Assembly (NCBI GenBank): GCA_910589035.1 | Contig: CAJUSI010000006.1 | Coordinates: 1 to 64,000 of the forward strand | DNA from: an uncultured Acetatifactor sp. | GTDB lineage: Bacteria; Bacillota; Clostridia; Lachnospirales; Lachnospiraceae | Reading direction: 5' to 3' | DNA: 64,000 bases | Shown: one piece after another, positions 60,734 through 64,000 of the stretch | How the letters are laid out: each line of letters opens with the position of its first letter | Position numbering within the stretch: position 1 is the first letter of the stretch | Made by a program: the position numbers and the translations under genes | The notes under the pieces: generated by a model | Databases searched by the model: none | What the model was told of the DNA's origin: nothing | What the model saw: the letters and a program-made list of their open reading frames with translations, nothing else

Positions 60734-60810
60734 GCCGCTTGGCTCATTGCTCGCGGGAATAACATACCGCAGACTATGTCCGCAGTCCGATAAAAAACCT
60801 GTTTTTCAGA

Positions 60811-63800
60811 TCACCTGCTCCGGATCAGTCCGTGGAGTGTCTGCAGGGAGTGCACCTCCCCGTTGCCTGCCTTCTGCACATAGAGAATTCCCTCCACCGT
60901 AGCCCTGGCGGCCGCGATGGTGGTCATGTATGGGATCTTCTTCTTGATGGCGGCCTTCCGCAGGTAGCTGTCGTCATGCGCGCTGTCGTCCCCCACAGGA
61001 GAATTGATGATCAGGTCGATCTCTCCGTTGGTGATGAAGTCCAGCACATTGGGCCTGCCCTCATAGAGCTTCTTCACCAGCTTCGCCTCTATGCCCGCCT
61101 CGTTCAGCAGGGCGCAGGTGTTTCCGGTGGCAAGGATCTTAAAACCGGCCTCCTTGAAGGCCCGCCCTACTTCCACCACCTCTGCCTTATCCCTGCGGTT
61201 CACGCTGATCAGCACCGTGCCGCTTAAGGGGAGCCTGGTCTGGGTAGCCTCCTGGGATTTGAAGAAGGCTTCGCCCACAGAGGCGGAGAGTCCCAGCACC
61301 TCGCCGGTGGAGCGCATCTCCGGTCCCAGAATGGGGTCCACCTCCGGGAACATGTTGAAGGGGAACACCGCCTCCTTCACGCCGTAGTAGGGGATATCCT
61401 GCTCCTTCAGCTCCGGCACGGGGGAGGGTCTTCCCGTGATATCCGCGGTGATAATCTCCGTGGCCAGGGGCACCATGCGGATATTGCAGACCTTGGAGAC
61501 CAGGGGCACGGTGCGGGATGCTCTCGGATTGGCCTCCAACACATACACTCTGTCGTTCTCAATGGCGTACTGCATGTTCATCAGACCCCGCACATGCATC
61601 TCCTCCGCGATTTTACGGGTGTATTCCTTGATGGTGGCCACATTCTCCTCCGAGATATGCCGGGAAGGAATGATGCAGGCGGAATCCCCGGAATGAATGC
61701 CGGCCAGCTCGATATGCTCCATGACGGCGGGCACAAAGGCATGGGTTCCGTCGCTGATAGCGTCCGCCTCGCACTCGACGGCATGGTTCAGGAAACGGTC
61801 GATCAGAATCGGACGATCCGGTGTCACGCCCACCGCCGCCTTCATATAATCGGTGAGGCTGGCGTCATGGTACACCACCTCCATACCCCGGCCTCCCAGT
61901 ACATAGGAGGGGCGTACCATCACGGGGTAGCCGATCCGGCGGGCGATCTCCAATGCCTCCTCCACGGTGGTGGCCATACCCGACTCCGGCATGGGAATCT
62001 CCAGCCTGTCCATCATGGCCCGGAACTGGTCCCTGTCCTCCGCCAGATCGATGACGTCCGGCGCGGTGCCCAGGATCCGCACCCCGTTTTTCTCCAGATC
62101 CGCCGCCAGGTTCAGGGGAGTCTGTCCGCCGAACTGGGCAATCACGCCCACGGGCTTCTCCTTTTTATAAATGCTCAGCACATCCTCCAGCGTAAGCGGC
62201 TCAAAGTAAAGCTTGTCCGAGGTGTCGTAATCCGTGGACACGGTCTCGGGATTGCAGTTGACGATGATTGTCTCAAAGCCCAGCTTCTTCAATGCCAGAG
62301 AAGCATGGACGCAGCAGTAGTCGAACTCGATTCCCTGGCCGATGCGGTTGGGTCCCCCTCCCAGGATCATCACCTTGGGTCTGTCGCTGCGGACGGGATT
62401 TTTGTCCTGTCCGTTGTAGGTGGAATAATAATAGGCGCTGTCGGGAGTACCGCTGACATGGACGCCCTCCCAGTTTTCCTCCAGCCCCAGGGCAATGCGC
62501 CGCTCCCTGACCTCCTGCTCCAGAATCTGCAGAAGGATGCTTAAATATTTATCCGAAAATCCGTCTTTTTTTGCACGAATAAGTATATCATCAGCAGGGA
62601 GACTGCCCCTGCAGGATAAAAGAGCCTTCTCCTCATCCGCCAGCTCCTGCATCTGTTGGATGAACCATTTCTTCACATGGGTGGCCTCATGGATCTCCTC
62701 CACGGACGCACCCTTCTTCAGGGCTTCATACATGGCAAAATGCCGTTCGCTGGAGGGATTCGCCAGCATACGCAGCAGCTGTTCCTTTGACCTTTCCTCC
62801 ATCTGCGAAATCTGCCCCAGGCCGTAGCGCCCGGTCTCCAGAGAACGGATGGCCTTCTGGAAGGCTTCCTTATAATTCTTGCCGATGCTCATGACCTCGC
62901 CCACGGCCCGCATCTGGGTGCCCAGCCTGTCCTCCACGCCCTTGAATTTCTCGAAGGCCCAGCGGGCGAACTTGATCACCACATAATCCCCGTCGGGCAC
63001 ATATTTATCCAGTGTGCCGTATTTTCCGCAGGGAATGTCCTTCAGGGTAAGTCCGGCCGCCAGCATGGCACTGACCATGGCGATGGGGAAACCCGTGGCT
63101 TTGGACGCCAGGGCGGAGGAACGGGAGGTTCTGGGATTGATCTCTATGACGATGATCCGGTCGCTGACCGGGTCATGGGCGAACTGGACATTGGTGCCTC
63201 CGATGACCTGCACGGACTCCACGATGCGGTAAGCCTGTTCCTGAAGCCTCTTCTGTACTTCTTCGGATATCGTGAGCATGGGGGCCGCGCAGAAGGAATC
63301 CCCCGTGTGCACGCCCATGGGATCGATATTCTCAATGAAGCAGACCGTGATCATATTGCCGTCCGCATCCCGGACTACTTCCAGCTCCAGCTCTTCCCAG
63401 CCCAGGATGGACTCCTCCACCAGGACCTGGCCCACCAGGGAGGCCTGGAGGCCCCTGGCGCAGACGGTGCGCAGCTCGTCCTTATTGTATACCAGGCCGC
63501 CGCCTGCACCTCCCATAGTGTAAGCGGGCCGCAGCACCACGGGATAGCCCAGCCCGTCCGCAATCTGCAGGGCTTCCTCCACGGTGTAGGCCACCTGGCT
63601 TCTGGCCATCTCTATCCCCAGGGCGTTCATGGCGTTCTTGAATTCGATGCGGTCCTCTCCGCGCTCGATGGCGTCCACCTGCACGCCGATGACCTTCACA
63701 TTGTATTTCTCCAAAATACCCGCGCCGGCCAGCTCCGCGCAGAGATTCAGGCCCGACTGCCCTCCCAGGTTGGGCAGCAGGGCGTCCGGACGTTCCTTTG

Positions 63801-64000
63801 CAATAATCTGCTCCAGGCGCTCCCTGTTCAACGGTTCGATATAGGTGACATCCGCCATCTCCGGATCCGTCATGATGGTGGCCGGGTTGGAATTTACCAG
63901 CACAATTTCGTAACCCAGCTTCTTCAGCGCCTTGCAGGCCTGGGTGCCGGAATAGTCAAACTCACAGGCCTGGCCTATGATGATGGGGCCGGAGCCTATG
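60811..64000 (-). CDS. carB: Carbamoyl phosphate synthase large subunit (5'-truncated by window)
   Basis: At least 1062 residues; the N-terminal ~15 lie beyond 64000 (frame open at IGSGPIIIGQACEFDYSGTQ). Two ATP-grasp halves are visible (PAYTMGGAGGGLVYNKDELR; PSYVLGGRGMEVVYHDASLT), an oligomerisation part between them, and a C-terminal MGS-like allosteric domain (GDDSAHDDSYLRKAAIKKKI). It makes carbamoyl phosphate for pyrimidine and arginine synthesis. carA is expected just beyond the right edge. The start at 63903 inside the gene is not real. Confidence 0.97.
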   Translation of the reverse strand, partial: IGSGPIIIGQACEFDYSGTQACKALKKLGYEIVLVNSNPATIMTDPEMADVTYIEPLNRERLEQIIAKERPDALLPNLGGQSGLNLCAELAGAGILEKYNVKVIGVQVDAIERGEDRIEFKNAMNALGIEMARSQVAYTVEEALQIADGLGYPVVLRPAYTMGGAGGGLVYNKDELRTVCARGLQASLVGQVLVEESILGWEELELEVVRDADGNMITVCFIENIDPMGVHTGDSFCAAPMLTISEEVQKRLQEQAYRIVESVQVIGGTNVQFAHDPVSDRIIVIEINPRTSRSSALASKATGFPIAMVSAMLAAGLTLKDIPCGKYGTLDKYVPDGDYVVIKFARWAFEKFKGVEDRLGTQMRAVGEVMSIGKNYKEAFQKAIRSLETGRYGLGQISQMEERSKEQLLRMLANPSSERHFAMYEALKKGASVEEIHEATHVKKWFIQQMQELADEEKALLSCRGSLPADDILIRAKKDGFSDKYLSILLQILEQEVRERRIALGLEENWEGVHVSGTPDSAYYYSTYNGQDKNPVRSDRPKVMILGGGPNRIGQGIEFDYCCVHASLALKKLGFETIIVNCNPETVSTDYDTSDKLYFEPLTLEDVLSIYKKEKPVGVIAQFGGQTPLNLAADLEKNGVRILGTAPDVIDLAEDRDQFRAMMDRLEIPMPESGMATTVEEALEIARRIGYPVMVRPSYVLGGRGMEVVYHDASLTDYMKAAVGVTPDRPILIDRFLNHAVECEADAISDGTHAFVPAVMEHIELAGIHSGDSACIIPSRHISEENVATIKEYTRKIAEEMHVRGLMNMQYAIENDRVYVLEANPRASRTVPLVSKVCNIRMVPLATEIITADITGRPSPVPELKEQDIPYYGVKEAVFPFNMFPEVDPILGPEMRSTGEVLGLSASVGEAFFKSQEATQTRLPLSGTVLISVNRRDKAEVVEVGRAFKEAGFKILATGNTCALLNEAGIEAKLVKKLYEGRPNVLDFITNGEIDLIINSPVGDDSAHDDSYLRKAAIKKKIPYMTTIAAARATVEGILYVQKAGNGEVHSLQTLHGLIRSR

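Overview
The window reads as chromosomal DNA of a gut-type Clostridia bacterium, most likely a Lachnospiraceae member. The reasons are the mid-range GC content, strong GGAGG ribosome-binding sites, frequent TTG/GTG starts, and gene families typical of that group: MsmEFG-like sugar ABC transporters without their own ATPase, LacI and GH32 fructan genes, a DUF5696/YIP1/NHL cluster, corrinoid methyltransferases with a RACE activator, an RsgI-type anti-sigma factor and XRE-TPR regulators. No rRNA, tRNA, CRISPR array, prophage or intact insertion sequence was seen. Most genes lie on the minus strand.

Layout. (1) 0-6.7 kb: an OTC-like carbamoyltransferase and an SGNH hydrolase, a HicAB toxin-antitoxin pair, and an LD-carboxypeptidase / ArsR-like regulator / P-loop ATPase module. 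About 1.4 kb away lies a decayed copy of that whole module, and a third relic is attached to the 3' end of dapB. (2) 6.9-9.6 kb: MarR-flavin reductase operon and a GNAT-HAD fusion. (3) 9.9-27.8 kb: a large carbohydrate locus. It has two LacI regulators, a cytoplasmic and a lipoprotein GH32-type enzyme, two solute-binding-protein/permease sets, and between them a membrane trio (DUF5696, YIP1, NHL-TPR). One binding protein is a 931-residue membrane-anchored fusion with two CBM-like domains. (4) 28-31.8 kb: gene relics, an XRE-TPR regulator, a helical-repeat protein and a second copy of the ArsR-like regulator. (5) 32-39.4 kb: a heterodimeric ABC exporter behind a LytTR regulator that lacks its phospho-acceptor Asp; then an ECF sigma / RsgI-like anti-sigma pair led by a secreted protein with DxDGDG repeats. 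(6) 40-46.4 kb: a TetR-ABC-FtsX operon, a DUF2262-like gene inside a collapsed tandem duplication, and a GntR-ABC operon with tandem repeats in its leader. (7) 46.6-55.5 kb: a corrinoid methyl-transfer operon (AraC, B12 protein, three UroD-fold methyltransferases, DUF2284, RACE activator) ending in a GH28 glycosidase. (8) 55.7-64 kb: two exported proteins of unknown role, a two-component system and carB, which runs off the right edge.

Themes. Tandem duplication followed by deletion has shaped the window repeatedly: four different loci have a decayed second copy nearby. Three genes (a binding protein, an ABC ATPase and the AraC gene) carry single-base changes at homopolymers that alter reading frame; these are either real mutations or assembly errors and should be checked before being interpreted. 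The candidates most worth attention as poorly described systems are the DUF5696-YIP1-NHL-CBM/binding-protein transporter cluster, the corrinoid methyltransferase-GH28 operon with its AraC-corrinoid fusion, and the ECF/RsgI/DxDGDG-repeat set.
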